Shown: piece by piece, positions 23,769 through 34,995 of the stretch | Layout: each line of letters begins with the position of its first letter | Position numbering within the stretch: the first letter of the stretch is position 1 | Source: Ctenosaura bakeri | Lineage: Eukaryota > Chordata > Lepidosauria > Squamata > Iguanidae | DNA: 64,000 bases | Assembly (NCBI GenBank): GCA_948474755.1 | Contig: CAOLHI010000078.1 | Span: forward strand, 558,001-622,000 | Direction: 5' to 3' | Notes under the pieces: generated by a model | Told to the model about the DNA's origin: nothing | Databases searched by the model: none | What the model saw: the letters and a program-made list of their open reading frames with translations, nothing else | Made by a program: the position numbers and the translations under genes

Positions 23769-24491
23769 GCTTTACAACTACTAGCAAATACATTCTTACT
23801 ACCTGCTATGAGATACAGTCGCTCTCTTGCCATAAGTCTTTCACTATGAAAGCACAGAGCATGGTCCAAGAAGCCAAATTATCCCTTCATTTTAACCATA
23901 CTTTTTAATCTTTACCCCAGTTTTAACTATGTTCTTAGTGTGCATTTTGCTTATATAACTTTATTAATATCTTGATTCCCTCTGCTGTTTTCCCCTGTTG
24001 TCAGAAGTAAGTTGGCGAGAAAGACCTATCGTCTTTTGTTCTGTGCTTGTAGCCTTTGTTTATTGACTGGGGGGGGAGGAGCAGTATAGATGACTGATGA
24101 GGTCATTGGAAAAGATTTGTATTGGTTGTATCTTTTCCCTCAGAATGCTGTTGAAAGAAAAGTAAAATGAAATAGTGTATCCTTGCTGACTTGCTCACTT
24201 TGGTTCCCAAGATGCTATTTAGAGGTCATGCATTCTAAGGCATGTTATTGTATGACAATTACTGTGAATTTTGTATTGCATTTTTACAGGGCCCCTTTTG
24301 TAACAGCTTTCTAGCTATAAAACCTTTACTCATGAAGGAAGTCTGGTTGCTCAACCTTGGAAAGTTATAAGTTATTCCAAAGAAAATTTTAGATGAATGG
24401 TAAAAACTGCACAGCATCAGTCTTCTAATGGGTATCATTTTTATTTACTGTATCAGATTTGCATTAATTTGACTCTGGAAGGCATTGAGTG

Positions 24492-24549
24492 CAATAATAA
24501 TAGTAGTAGTAGTAGTTGTGGTAATAGTAGTAGTGGTAGTAGTAGTAAT
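24492..24549. repeat. (TAA/TAG)n microsatellite
   Basis: Imperfect tandem trinucleotides, mostly TAG, with interruptions. Confidence 0.9.
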
Positions 24550-27431
24550 ATAAATGGCTTTTAGGAGACTATTAGGAGACTATTAGGAATGTAACTGTTG
24601 CATCATAATTTACCATTTCCAAATAAGCAAAACCAACAGTGTCTATAAGGATTTTCCAGTGAAAGTATTTCCACTGAAAAACACTGCTAGTTATCTGGCA
24701 TCGCAGAACATCTCAGAAAACAAGCTGAATAAGGATTCTCCATCATCTTAATTGCTATTGCCCAGTAGCAGTTCAGTCATAATTATTTCTCTGTGTTGAG
24801 CTTCTTGAGTACAACACAATCTATTTATGAACTTTTTTTCAGTGATTGTTATTAAAGATTTCATTTGATAAAAATGATTCTGATGGTATTGCTCTTCAGT
24901 GTGAGAGTATCAGAAACAAGGTGCAGTGCAAAGGACCATTCAGTCATTGTGATATGAATATTATTTTTGTGATTTCCCCTCAAAAAAAATTTTTTTTATG
25001 TCATAATGACTGAATAGTCACTTGCATTGTAGCCAGTTCTGATGTGTTCTGTATTACTAGAAACAGTTTCTGGTTTGTTATCTTTCTGCAACAGAACTAG
25101 AAATGTACATCAGTTTTTGTAGCTGTAGTGTAGATACCAGATATTGCACTATAAAGAAAAATCTTAGCTAATTTTGTGTTGTGTAAGCAAATGTAAGTAA
25201 CTCTTTTTTTTTTTCCTTCCTCTCATGTTGATGAACTGTTGCATCTGCCTGGCTTTTCCAACTGCTGGATTATCTCACTGTGACTGTGATTGTGTCCTAC
25301 CTTCACATGAACTATGAAATTGATGAAACCATGTTATTCACAAAGTAGCTGTAAGTATTGCTGACTTTTCAAGACCTGTTTTTTTTTCCCCTGCACAGCT
25401 GTAGTTGTAGGAGATTGAAGAGGCTTTTCCCCATGGTTGCTGTCCTGTGTCTGGTTGTTGTGTATGAAGCTGATTAGGTTCCCAGGAGAATATCAACCTC
25501 TTGCCTCCAATATATTTGTTATAATAGGCATTGTGTAGTATGCAATTATAGCAATATTGGGGTACCTTTGAGCCTATATCAGTGCCACCACCAGTGAAAA
25601 GTGGCACTGCTTAGTGATACCTGTGCCTCTATAAGAAACTAGTGAAGGGGGCAAAAAATACATCAGAATTGTCCTCAGGGCCCCTAGATCCATTTTGAGG
25701 TTTTAAAAATGAGTCCTGTTTATGTGACATTGAGAATTTGGGAGTCTCAAAATTGTTCTTGAGATTCCAGATATATGTTGCCCACCACTGCTTTAGAGGC
25801 TGATACAATCTTAGATATTCAATTGGACTTTCTTTGGAATGGTGTTGTTGAGTAGAAAACTTTGCATAAAGAGAAGCTTTCAGGACTTTTTCCCATTCCT
25901 GAAAATATTTCCTTCAAGGATAATTTAGTAATATAATAAATAATTTAAAGCTTAATTGCAATTTAAAGTTGTAATCATCTAAAGAAACAACTTTAATGGT
26001 CATCATGTGTTCTGTTGACAAAGGGAGGCAGGATTGTTGATGCCTGCCACATCTCAATTGTGCCCCCACCCTCTCTTTCAATAGGAGGCTGAACACATGT
26101 AGCGCATCTACCCATGATTTTGTAGATGCTATTCTTACCCTCTTGAGCACCTTACATTGAACATGTGGACAGCATATGGGGAAAGGATTAATATTAAGGA
26201 AATACATAAATATCTATCATTTGGCTCTTGGATGTGCCATTTAGTGACAAGAAATGGAGAGAGATTTGCACAGTGTGCAAAATCTACATAGCATGTTTTT
26301 TAGGCCATTTCTGCATTATACTCTTATAGTGCTATTATTCCATTTTCAACATCCTATGGAATCCTGGGATTTGTTGTTTTGGAAGGAGCATTTAGAATTC
26401 TTAGCCGTGGAGCACTTTGGCCTCAGTAATCTACAAACCCCAGAATTCCACAGGATGTTGAAAGTGGAATAACAACACTGTAACATTCCAATGATACCAA
26501 AAGGAATAGGGCTGGCTCCAAATTCATCTCCCTGTTATATACATGCAATCTTTATATTTTAGGAGGTAAAGATAGTTGCTTTATATATCCTTTTACCTTC
26601 CATGCCGGGAATGCAAGCAGTGTTCTGGATTATATATGTGTTCCTACAAACAATGCAAACTTATTCTCAGAGATTCAAGTTTATGTAAGGGAGGACAGTG
26701 ACCATCAACCAGTTGCAGTCAATTTTTATGACAGCTCTGACCTGAGACCCCTTATACCACAAGACGAGAGGCTACTCGCTAACCTTGAAGTTAGGCAGAA
26801 TAGGAGGCTTAAGTGGGCCAGGGTGGATATCGAGGCAATTTCTAGTTTTCTGAACTCTGAGAGAGCCCAGTCCTGTGTGAAAATGATCATCACCCAAGAC
26901 GCAAAGGAAATTTTTACCAGGTATGCCAGTCTATGTTCTATGTTAAAGGAATATCTAATAAAGAAACTGCCAGTCTGAAATTTCCAACCCGTACAATCTA
27001 ACTGGTTTGACTTGGATTGTTCTCGCTCAAAAAAGACACTAAAAGCAGCCATGCATCTGGTTCAAAAGAAACCTACACCAGACAATCACACAAAGATGCT
27101 AAAGCTAAGACGCAATTATAAAAAGCTAATGGCCTCTAAGAAGGCTCAGTATACAGCCGCAGTCTGGTCTGAGCTAGAAAAATCATCAAAAGGGTCAAAC
27201 ACAGCTACTTTTCGGAATATGGTATCTGGCATGCTGAAGGAGCGTAAGCTACTATTTGACATTCCCATTCCAGCTTCAGTTTGGGAGGACTTTTATACTA
27301 CTTTGTTTGCTAACCCCAACCAGGATTCCACAGGAAAGAGAACCTTTGTGCAAATACCCACTGTTAGTTCCTCCCCATGGCCACCGGTGCCAGTGACAGC
27401 AATTACCGTAAACATATCATCCAGTCATTAA

Positions 27432-28313
27432 AACCTAATAAATCACCTGGTGAAGATTTCCTGCCTTCAGAACTTTTCAGGGCACATATTGACTGGTGGG
27501 CACCATTGTTGGCAGAAATGTTTTAGATACATAGACAATACTGGCCATATTCCAAGAGGATGGGAACTTTCCATCATAGTTCCCATATATAAAAAAGGAG
27601 ATAAGGAAGATCCCAGAAACTATAGACCCATAAGCCTTATTGACATAACAGCTAAGATGTATGCAAAGCATCTCCTAAGTAAAATTGAGGACTGGGTAAC
27701 TGAGAAGAACATACTAGTGGAAGAACAGGCCAGGTTTAGATCTGGATACTCTACAATAGATAATTGTTTTACTCTATATCATCTTATTACCAAATACACA
27801 ACCGATAGCAATCATCTGTTTACAACCTTTATAGACCTGAGTGCAGCATTTGACTCCATAAATAGAGACATCCTATGGAGGAAGCTGGCTAAGTTAAACA
27901 TGGAACCTAGACTCCTATATCTGTTAGAGGCCCTTTATACAAATACATCCTTGAAGGTCCGTACTGGATTCAGCAGCTCCCTTACTTGGAATATACCCAC
28001 TGCTAAAGGTGTTAGACAAGGGTGTATTCTGGCCCCGATGTTGTTCAATCTCTATGTTAATGATATCCCTGAATTTCTTTATTCTACAGATGTACAAATG
28101 CCAAAGATTCTAAACAGGCATATTAATATCCTTCTATATGCAGATGATATGGTTCTAATGGCTCATTCCCAAGTAGGCCTGAGAAGATTGTTGAGGAAAT
28201 TCAGTGCATATTGTGCCGCCAACTGTTTGAACATCAATAAGTCCAAATCCAAAGTGTGGTATTTGGGAAAAGACGGGTCAAATATAACTGGTACTTGGAC
28301 GGGGAGCCTATAA
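27432..28313 (+). pseudogene. LINE reverse transcriptase domain (inactivated)
   Basis: The reading begins LKPNKSPGEDFLPSELFR across a frame break near 27435. It continues with the fingers motif DPRNYRPISLIDITAK, the F-x-DLSAAFDSINRD palm A segment with its catalytic aspartate (about 27835-27860), and the GVRQGCILAPMLFNLYVNDI segment. The catalytic YADDM lies at 28137-28151. So the active-site residues are present, yet flanking frames are broken: a TGA in the linker near 26979, a shift near 27431, another near 28256-28313, and stops after 28606. Confidence 0.85.
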
Positions 28314-28860
28314 ATCAAACCAAATGCTTTTCATACTTAGGGGTTGTTTTTACAGATACAGAGCCTTGGACTAATCATTTCAAACAAAATTCCACAAAGG
28401 CTGCAGCAGGTTCCAAAATGTTAATTAAATTGCTCAGTTATAATCACCCAGCTTCCCTGCTCCACATTCTGAAGGTATATAAGGCAAAAATTACATCAGT
28501 TCTAACATATGGTGCTCAATTGTGGGGGCTATCAAAGGCCCTCCCACTTGAACAAAATCAAGCACATTTCTTAAGGACTGTTTTGGATACAGGAATACTC
28601 CTGTAGCAGCAGTAAGAGCTGAAACAGGCACCCATTCAATTTATAGTCTAACTATAATCAAAGCCTTCAATTACTGGTGGAAGATCCTTTCATTGGATTC
28701 TGACAGATTTCCAAAAATGTGCCTGGAAGAACAAATGGGCAGTTTTCAACACACTTCATGAGTCAGCTAGCTTTATCAAATTATTGCACATCTTGGTTTT
28801 TCAATACAATATCTGTTTTCGGTTAGACATCAGGCCATAGGAATATTTAAGCAAAGAGTT

Positions 28861-29343
28861 ATGGATGTAAATGCCCAAATTGATATTGAGTCACTTGCAA
28901 ACGTTAGGTTGATGAAATGTTTGGCCCAAAATAAAAAGTCCTTTCAAATAGAAAAATATCTGACAATGGGCCTGACCCAATACTATAGAACAGCTTTAAC
29001 TAGAGCAAGATTCGAGCAGGTAGATTCCATGGTCAGATATGGACGATTCCATCACGTGCCATATATCAAAAGAACATGTGTCTGTGGGACATCTGAAATA
29101 GAAGATATTGAGCATGTCCTATTCAGCTACAAACTATATGACACAATAAGGGCCCAGTACCTACAGGCAATATTCGGCAGAATTACACACTGGGGCCATA
29201 ATAAACGGTTAGCCCACTTCCTTCAAGGTACAAATACATATGTTGTAACTAGAACGGCTAAATTGATAGGTAGAGCTATTCAACCGAGAAGATGTTTTAT
29301 TGAGCACATTGGGGTTGCATGTAAAGGTGATGAACTTATCTAA
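28861..29343 (+). pseudogene. LINE ORF2 C-terminal segment with Cys/His motif
   Basis: An open frame of 160 codons reads ...YGRFHHVPYIKRTCVCGTSE then IEDIEHVLFSYKLY. The C-x-C...H-x(3-4)-[C/Y] spacing is the terminal zinc-knuckle-like motif of many LINE proteins; the last cysteine is replaced by tyrosine. It ends with a TAA just before the non-coding 3' tail. Confidence 0.75.
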
Positions 29344-29920
29344 ACAAATGCTGGTCCTGTATTTTATTACCTTTTAGTCTATTATAAGACAATAACTTAC
29401 TACTATTAATTTAATCAATACAATATATGTCATTCTATTTTGTCTAACTTATCTTATCCCATGACATTTTATGCATTGTATTCTATGTATTATGCTTTTT
29501 TACGTTTTATAATGTTTGCTGTTAATTGTTTGATATGGTCAATTGACTAATCAATAAACTTTTAACTAACACTGTAACAGTATAGTGCAGAAATAGCCTT
29601 AGTTTCATTTGCTGATAATCCACTGATAAGATCTTAGTGGATTTAGAACACAAGAAAATGTTCCAGAAAACCCACACTGTTTCTTAGTAAATATGGTGAC
29701 AATTATACCTTCTCCACTTTGCTGTCAAGGATGGGAACCCTTCAAAAGGCCTTGCTAATTTTCCAGGTTGTTTTACAAATGCCTGTGTACTGAATCTATA
29801 CCACATTTGATGTTGTGAAAGAGATTAGCTATCTTCCCAGCCTTCTTACCTGAGAGAGATTCATAGTTGCTGCAAGCATCTATTTAAAAGTCTGTCAATA
29901 AGGTTCAGAATTTTTCCCAT

Positions 29921-30035
29921 TAGTGAACCTGTGGTCCTCCAGATGTTACATGACTGCAGTTTGCATAAGTCCTAGCCATCTTGGCCACTGCTAAAGAAAG
30001 ATGGAAGCTGCAGTCCAGCACTAAGTTGACCACTC
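29921..30035. mobile_element. hAT-type MITE (reptile CTCCAGATGTT family)
   Basis: The phrase GTGGTCCTCCAGATGTTACA and its degenerate inverse ending GCTGCAGTCCAGCACTAAGT enclose a short spacer. This resembles a very common amniote hAT MITE. Another copy is cut by the window end at 63891. Confidence 0.55.
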
Positions 30036-30922
30036 CTTCATATCAGGGCCATGCTTTTTTATATTTTTCTCTCAGAAGACATATAAGTTCTTCAGAGAAC
30101 AAGAGTGTATGTGTTTCTCTTTCTCCCTCTTAGAAGGAACATTCTCTTCTCAAGAAATCTTTTGTTACACGGCAGTAGAATGTGTGCTCATGATACCGAT
30201 CAGAGTGTAGTTGAAAATATTGAGCTGTGTATTGCCTGAGAGGTTGATGCAATTGTCTGTTGCTTCCTTAAGGGCTGTAGATATTAAACTACTTGTTTTG
30301 GCATCTAAAAAGCATTTAGAAGGAATAGAAGGCTTCAAACATATTAATAAAGAGATTTAAGAACAAATAGAAAAATTCAGAATATAACAAGATAGAGTTT
30401 TGCTTAAATAATATAGTAGGAAGCCATAACTATACCATTCCACCCACTGTTTTTAAACCACACAGCTTAGACTGTTATGTCTTCCTAAAATGAAATTTGG
30501 CTCAAAATAGTTACAGCCAATCACCTGATACTGGTCTTTCTTTAGGCTTTTCTGAAGTATTTGCTAAGGCAAGTTAAATAACTAAATTACAGAGTTAGTT
30601 TCTTTAGTGAAACTATGTCTGTTTCAGATAGTTTCATTAGAAAATCTTTATCTCTTTGAGGTGACAACGTTTTCTCTGTCTGAAAGTAAGCTTTTTAGCA
30701 AAGATTTGTCTTGGAAACAGATGCTGTTTTGCTTGCAGGCTAAATATTGTGCATGAGCAGAAGTTGCATGAATCTTGAGTGCTCTGGCATTATGTACTGA
30801 AATGTTCAAGAATCATGAGATGGGTTTTAATTTTCTTTGCAAGGGATAGGGAGGTAAGGGAAAGCAAACTTAAGAAGTCATATTTACTAGAAATTAAGTC
30901 TTTCATATATTTTTTATTTTAG

Positions 30923-31025
30923 CAACAGAAAAATCTTGAGGGATATGTGGGATTTGCAAATCTCCCCAATCAAGTTTATAGGAAATCTGTGAAGAGAGGG
31001 TTTGAATTCACACTCATGGTAGTAG
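30923..31025 (+). CDS. SEPTIN7: SEPTIN7 exon 2 (N-terminal lead, polybasic helix, first G-domain strand)
   Basis: Septin-7 is a GTP-binding cytoskeletal protein that forms hetero-oligomers and filaments with septins 2, 6 and 9 at the cortex, cleavage furrow and cilium base. This 103-base exon reads [20 protein letters not shown] followed by [14 protein letters not shown], 34 codons plus the first base of a glycine codon. That matches the conserved vertebrate septin-7 N-terminus. The Arg/Lys cluster (YRKSVKRG) is the polybasic alpha-0 segment that contacts acidic membrane lipids in septins. FEFTLMVVG is the first beta strand leading into the P-loop. The acceptor is TTTTAG|CAA and the donor G|GTAAGT. 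The TAG of the acceptor is an in-frame stop directly before CAA, so the exon cannot extend upstream in this frame. It joins exon 3 in phase. Confidence 0.97.
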
Positions 31026-31624
31026 GTAAGTTGTATTTTCATGTAAATGCTTTTTTGTACTTAAAAATTTAGACTTCTGATTTTAGATTACATTTTGAAC
31101 TGACTTCCTATTGGTAAATTGCTAGCCAAATTAAGTTCTACTTCTGCCAATCATTTCTATGACACAATAGCTTGAAAGATGAGCATAGTGTACAGATGTG
31201 ATGATGATTTATATGCCAGGGGATGAAAAGCTTTGTTTTTGCTGTCCTTGGTCACATAGGTCATTTGGGGAGTTCCAGCACTCAAATCTGACATTTGAAG
31301 TATGCTTCTGCCTTCAGCTGAATGTTGGGCACAGTTTGCCAATTCAGATGCAACAAGAAGTCTCTCCACTGATTCCCAGTTGGGCTTTCCAGCAAGTGGG
31401 AGTGGTAACACAAACCACTCAGTTTGTCGTGATGTCTGAACCAAGGATTCTGATTCCTCCCAGCACCAGCACCATTCCTAACAAGACAGAATCCATGGTT
31501 CAGCTGTCAGAATAAACGTGATTGGAGAGAATGGGGTTCCTCCTTTATGTGACTCACACAAAGAGGGTTATCTGCATCTGTGCAGTGCATTTTTTTTGAA
31601 CCTTCTAGAGCTATGCAGTCTCTG

Positions 31625-31828
31625 CATACCTTTCTGTCATGCTTCCCACCTAAATTCTCAGTTCCTCTTTTTCCATTGTTGTAAGTAGAAGAAGAAGGTG
31701 GAAGATAAGGAGACTTCTTAAACTGTATACCTTTCTGTCATGCTTCCCACCTAAATTCTTAGTTCCTCTTTGTCCATTGTTGTAAGTAGAAGAAGAAGGT
31801 GGAAGATAAGGAGACCATTTAAACTTGT
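31625..31828 (+). repeat. 101-bp tandem duplication
   Basis: The unit beginning TACCTTTCTGTCATGCTTCC and containing GTAAGTAGAAGAAGAAGGTG occurs twice in a row with an offset of 101 bases and few differences. It lies just inside the left terminal repeat of the DIRS element and may be subterminal structure or a later duplication. Confidence 0.9.
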
Positions 31829-32779
31829 CCCAGGCTCCTACTTCAGCCTCTCAGGAATCTGCCTCTCTCATACACTCTCAATCATCCTTACACAAGCTGG
31901 AGCCTTTACTAACTTACCAACTCCTTGGCAGGAGCAGGTGGTGGAAGACCAGCTTTGTGAGCCTTCCATCCCAATTTCAATTGATTTATGTCATTCTTCA
32001 GATCTGATCAAACATCTAGGTAGCATACCCAATGTGCAGCATTCTCCACAGCCAGTTCCAGTTGTGGGTGTCTCTGAAGGTGAAATCCTGGATTCTTCAC
32101 CGAGGCTGCCAAGGCCCTTGACTCCTGGACAGGATCACTGGGCTTCTATGAATCAGCTTCTCCCTCCAGTACTATTTCAGTTCCCTCCACACTGACACTG
32201 ACGCCCAACGTCTCAGTCCCATTCAGAGTCAGATTCTGGACTTTTTTGGTCTTGGAGTTCACCTACCTGTTAGTCCAGATGCCACTCTCTGTAATATTAC
32301 AATCTGGATGTCAGATTTGGTACCGTGGTTCCAGTTTGTACCATTTCGACTTAAGAATACCCTCTCCAGACCTTTCCTGTTGTGAGGATCCTGATTACCA
32401 CTGACATCATGTAGAGTTGGGGCATCATCATTGCTTCTCTCATGGGACAGAAGATTGGTGCCTTGGTTTGGGCATGTTGATGGTTGGATTTGATTCCTGT
32501 CTACTCTGAAGTGGCCTTGAAGGCAAGCAAGTTCCTTGGATGAGCACTTCTTTGATACTGACAAGAGATTCAGCCATCCTCTGCAACGCTGCCCCATGCT
32601 CTGGTTGCTCAGGGTTCCAGAACAGAGCTGACAGAGACCTGTACATCACTGATTTTGCTGTTTCCTCCACACTGGGTGTGAGAATTCTCAGATTCATCCT
32701 CTTATTACCTGGACACTGATTCTTCTTCAGAATTATCCAATGTGCCTGCAAGGAAGTCTCCTCCTCTACTGGTCAAGGA

Positions 32780-33400
32780 GTGCGATCCAGTCTCTCTTAC
32801 TGATGATATTTGCTCCTTTGCAGATCAGACGTTGAGGATGGCTGAGGTGTTGGATCTGCAGGTTTGACAGGTTCTGTTTTTTAAAGGGTTCAGAGCCAAG
32901 CACCCACACCAGCTGGAGTTCTCTTGTTACCCCTTATTCAAATGATCTGGGAGTTGCGAACTACTCCATTGCCTATGCCTTCAACCTTGAAGAAGATAGA
33001 ACCATTGTATGATGTTGCGGAGTCAGGTTCAGAATGGCTTTTTCAGTGTCCAAAACCAAATTTCATTGTCATGGACACTGCACAATCAAAATCACTGCAG
33101 AGACTTCCCTCAACACTGGTGGGCAGGGAGGATAAGAAACTTGATGCTATGGGACACAAATTCTACTTTTCCTCTTCCCTTCTGTTCCACGTTGCTAACT
33201 AGGGGGCCTGTATGGGGGCCTGTCAAAGGTTCTTTGGGGAAAATATGACACCATACCTAGAGAAGCTGTGTGATGAAGATCTCAAGTTTATGTTCATTCT
33301 GCAGACTGAAGCCCATAGATTAGCAGGTCAGCAGATCACTGCTGTTTGGCATGCTGCTGATTTAGTGGCAAGGCCTTGGCACTATGTATTACAATGACAT
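32780..33400 (+). pseudogene. DIRS Gag-like segment (inactivated)
   Basis: Pieced over at least two breaks, the frame reads DDICSFADQTLRMAEVLDLQ and then LKKIEPLYDVAESGSEWLFQ. It continues DKKLDAMGHKFYFSSSLLFH, GACQRFFGENM and TAVWHAADLVARPW. These phrases resemble the Gag-like first ORF of reptile DIRS elements. The upstream part (31770-32195) is open but too eroded to align. A stop falls after FHVAN at about 33200. Confidence 0.65.
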
Positions 33401-33799
33401 ACATAGCTCCACTGTTCCTGTCTTTCCTACCAGATCAGGGCAATCATAGAAGATCTCCCTTTTGATGAGGTTAGACTGTTCAATGCATACACCAATAGTC
33501 ACCTTGAACACACCCATGGAATGCATTCTATGGCAAAGGAGTTTGGATTCCACTTGCAGTCTCAGTTGTGTAGCCTTGTTCCTCATGGTCTCATTATTCT
33601 TTACTTCCAGGCTTTAGTCTGGTACTGCTGGGGGTCATCAGCAGAGGTCCGCTGCACTTTCATACTCATCTTCCAGGAAGACCTCCTCAGGAGGAAGGTA
33701 TAGGCCCCTGCTGTTCAAAAAGCATCATCACAACTTCACGAAGCATTGTCTTTGACTTCTATCAGAATAACTGTCTTGCCATTGACTGCCTTGTTGCCA

Positions 33800-34830
33800 C
33801 CATCTCTGTTCCAGCTTTCCATGACAGGCTGAACAAACACTACCATGCATGGACCTCCATCACCTCAGACCCATGCATTTTTGACCTCATCAAGAGGGGC
33901 TGTGCAATAGAATTCTGCAAAACTCCTCCTACAGGGATATTTCGAATTACCTCAACCACACTCAAGTCCCTGCCCATCAAAGAGGCAATAGATTCTGTCC
34001 CTCTCTTCTTCATTGAGGATTTCTCTCTCACTACTTCATCATCCCCTTGAAGGATGGAGGTTTGTGATCCTTTCTGAATCTTCAAGGAGTCAACTTATAT
34101 GTCCAACCAAAATATTTCAGAATGGTCACTCTTGACTCCATCCTCCCCCTGTTGCAGAAGGGTGATTAGTTTGCAATTCTGGACCTGATGCTTGCTTTTA
34201 CATTACAGTCAGGTTTGGTTCCAGTTGTGTTTTGATCTCTGTACAAGAGATTAATGTTGTTTGCCTACTGTGGTTTTTACCACTGATCCCTCACACAACA
34301 ATCAGGGGACTCTGGTCTGCAGAACACACTGATCTTCATATCAGCGTATCAAAGATGTTGGCCCTCATAAAGGCTTTTGACCATTCAAACAGTCACTGCA
34401 GGGCAAAGCAACACCACAGTGGTGTTCTACCTGAACAAGCAAGGAAGGACAAGATCGGACACCTTGCTTCATCTAATCTGCAGCTATGGGATTAGTGCAT
34501 GAATTGATCATTCTATATTTGTCTACTGGGGAAGAAAACACTGTGGCAGATGCCCTGAGCCAAGCACTTGTGCCTGTCACAAGAGGAAGCTGCCTTCAGG
34601 CACTCTCCTCAAGGTCTTCAGAAAGTGGGGCATGCTGACAGTGGATCTCTTTGTGTCACAACAGAAAAGACAACACAATGCTCCAGAGCTCACAAAAGTC
34701 AGGATTCACTTGATGATACATTTCTGTTCCATTGGGGAGATTTCCACCTTCCCCTAGTTACAGGGTGCAGATTCATGAGGACAGTGCCAGTACATCTTTG
34801 TCACACTGTGGTGGCCCAGACAGCTGTGTT
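33800..34830 (+). pseudogene. DIRS reverse transcriptase/RNase H segment (inactivated, palm deleted)
   Basis: The reading starts HAWTSITSDPCIFDLIKRGC, the N-terminal RT lead typical of DIRS. It then gives LKDGG...LNLQGVNLYVQPKYF and LLQKGD-FAILDL, the palm A strand. Immediately after (about 34200-34230) it jumps to RNase H-like residues, NTTVVFYLNKQGRTRSDTLL, then GEENTVADALSQ and VDLFVSQQKRQHN. The B to E motifs of the palm, including the catalytic aspartate pair, are missing. Several stops are present. Confidence 0.75.
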
Positions 34831-34995
34831 TCTTAACTCTACTCTAGCTATTGCAACAGGTATCCCTGAAGTTGCCAGACAGTCCAGATCTCTTCATCAT
34901 TCACAAGGGCAAAGTGAGGCATCCCAGTTTTCAAATCCTCAAGTTAAAGGCATGGAGCCTGTTCCTATAATCTGACCCATTCTGGTGTATGTTAG

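Larger units (their letters stand above)
26486..29567 (+). mobile_element. 5'-truncated non-LTR retrotransposon (LINE) with apurinic-type endonuclease and RT
   Basis: A LINE lies between two exact 12-base copies of AACACTGTAACA (26474-26485 and 29568-29579), the target duplication made from the MITE it entered. It begins inside the endonuclease domain: GNASSVLDYICV and SDHQPVAVNFY (about 26600-26720) mark the end of an exonuclease III-like fold. A lysine-rich linker, RT (27432-28313), thumb (28256-28606) and a C-terminal Cys/His segment (28861-29343) follow. The 3' end is AATAAACTTTTAACT without a poly(A) tail. The clade is uncertain; an Ingi/Vingi- or I-like lineage is my best guess, and it is neither CR1, L2 nor L1. 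Frameshifts and stops show it is dead. Confidence 0.88.
26303..29598. mobile_element. Harbinger-like MITE, family A, copy 3, split by a LINE
   Basis: The left part 26303-26485 starts GGCCATTTCTGCATTATACT and carries both inner arms. The right end lies 3.1 kb away at 29568-29598 and ends GCAGAAATAGCC. The whole is flanked by TTA at 26300-26302 and 29599-29601. Removing the inserted LINE and one copy of its target duplication leaves about 202 bp, close to copies 1 and 2. Confidence 0.88.
6639..30922 (+). other. SEPTIN7: SEPTIN7 intron 1 (about 24 kb)
   Basis: The intron runs from the GTGAGT donor at 6639 to the pyrimidine-rich acceptor TTTTTATTTTAG ending at 30922. The first 700 bases belong to the CpG island; the rest is AT-rich. 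The supportable contents are transposon remains listed separately: Harbinger-like MITEs, a Tc1 relic, Tigger-like and hAT MITEs, SINEs, L2 and CR1 fragments, and a LINE near 26.5-29.6 kb. I saw no further coding exon in the remaining stretches (7350-8580, 8800-9340, 9800-13290, 15620-16550, 16800-18360, 18850-20450, 21750-22290, 23770-26300, 30040-30920). A very short exon could escape notice. Confidence 0.75.
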
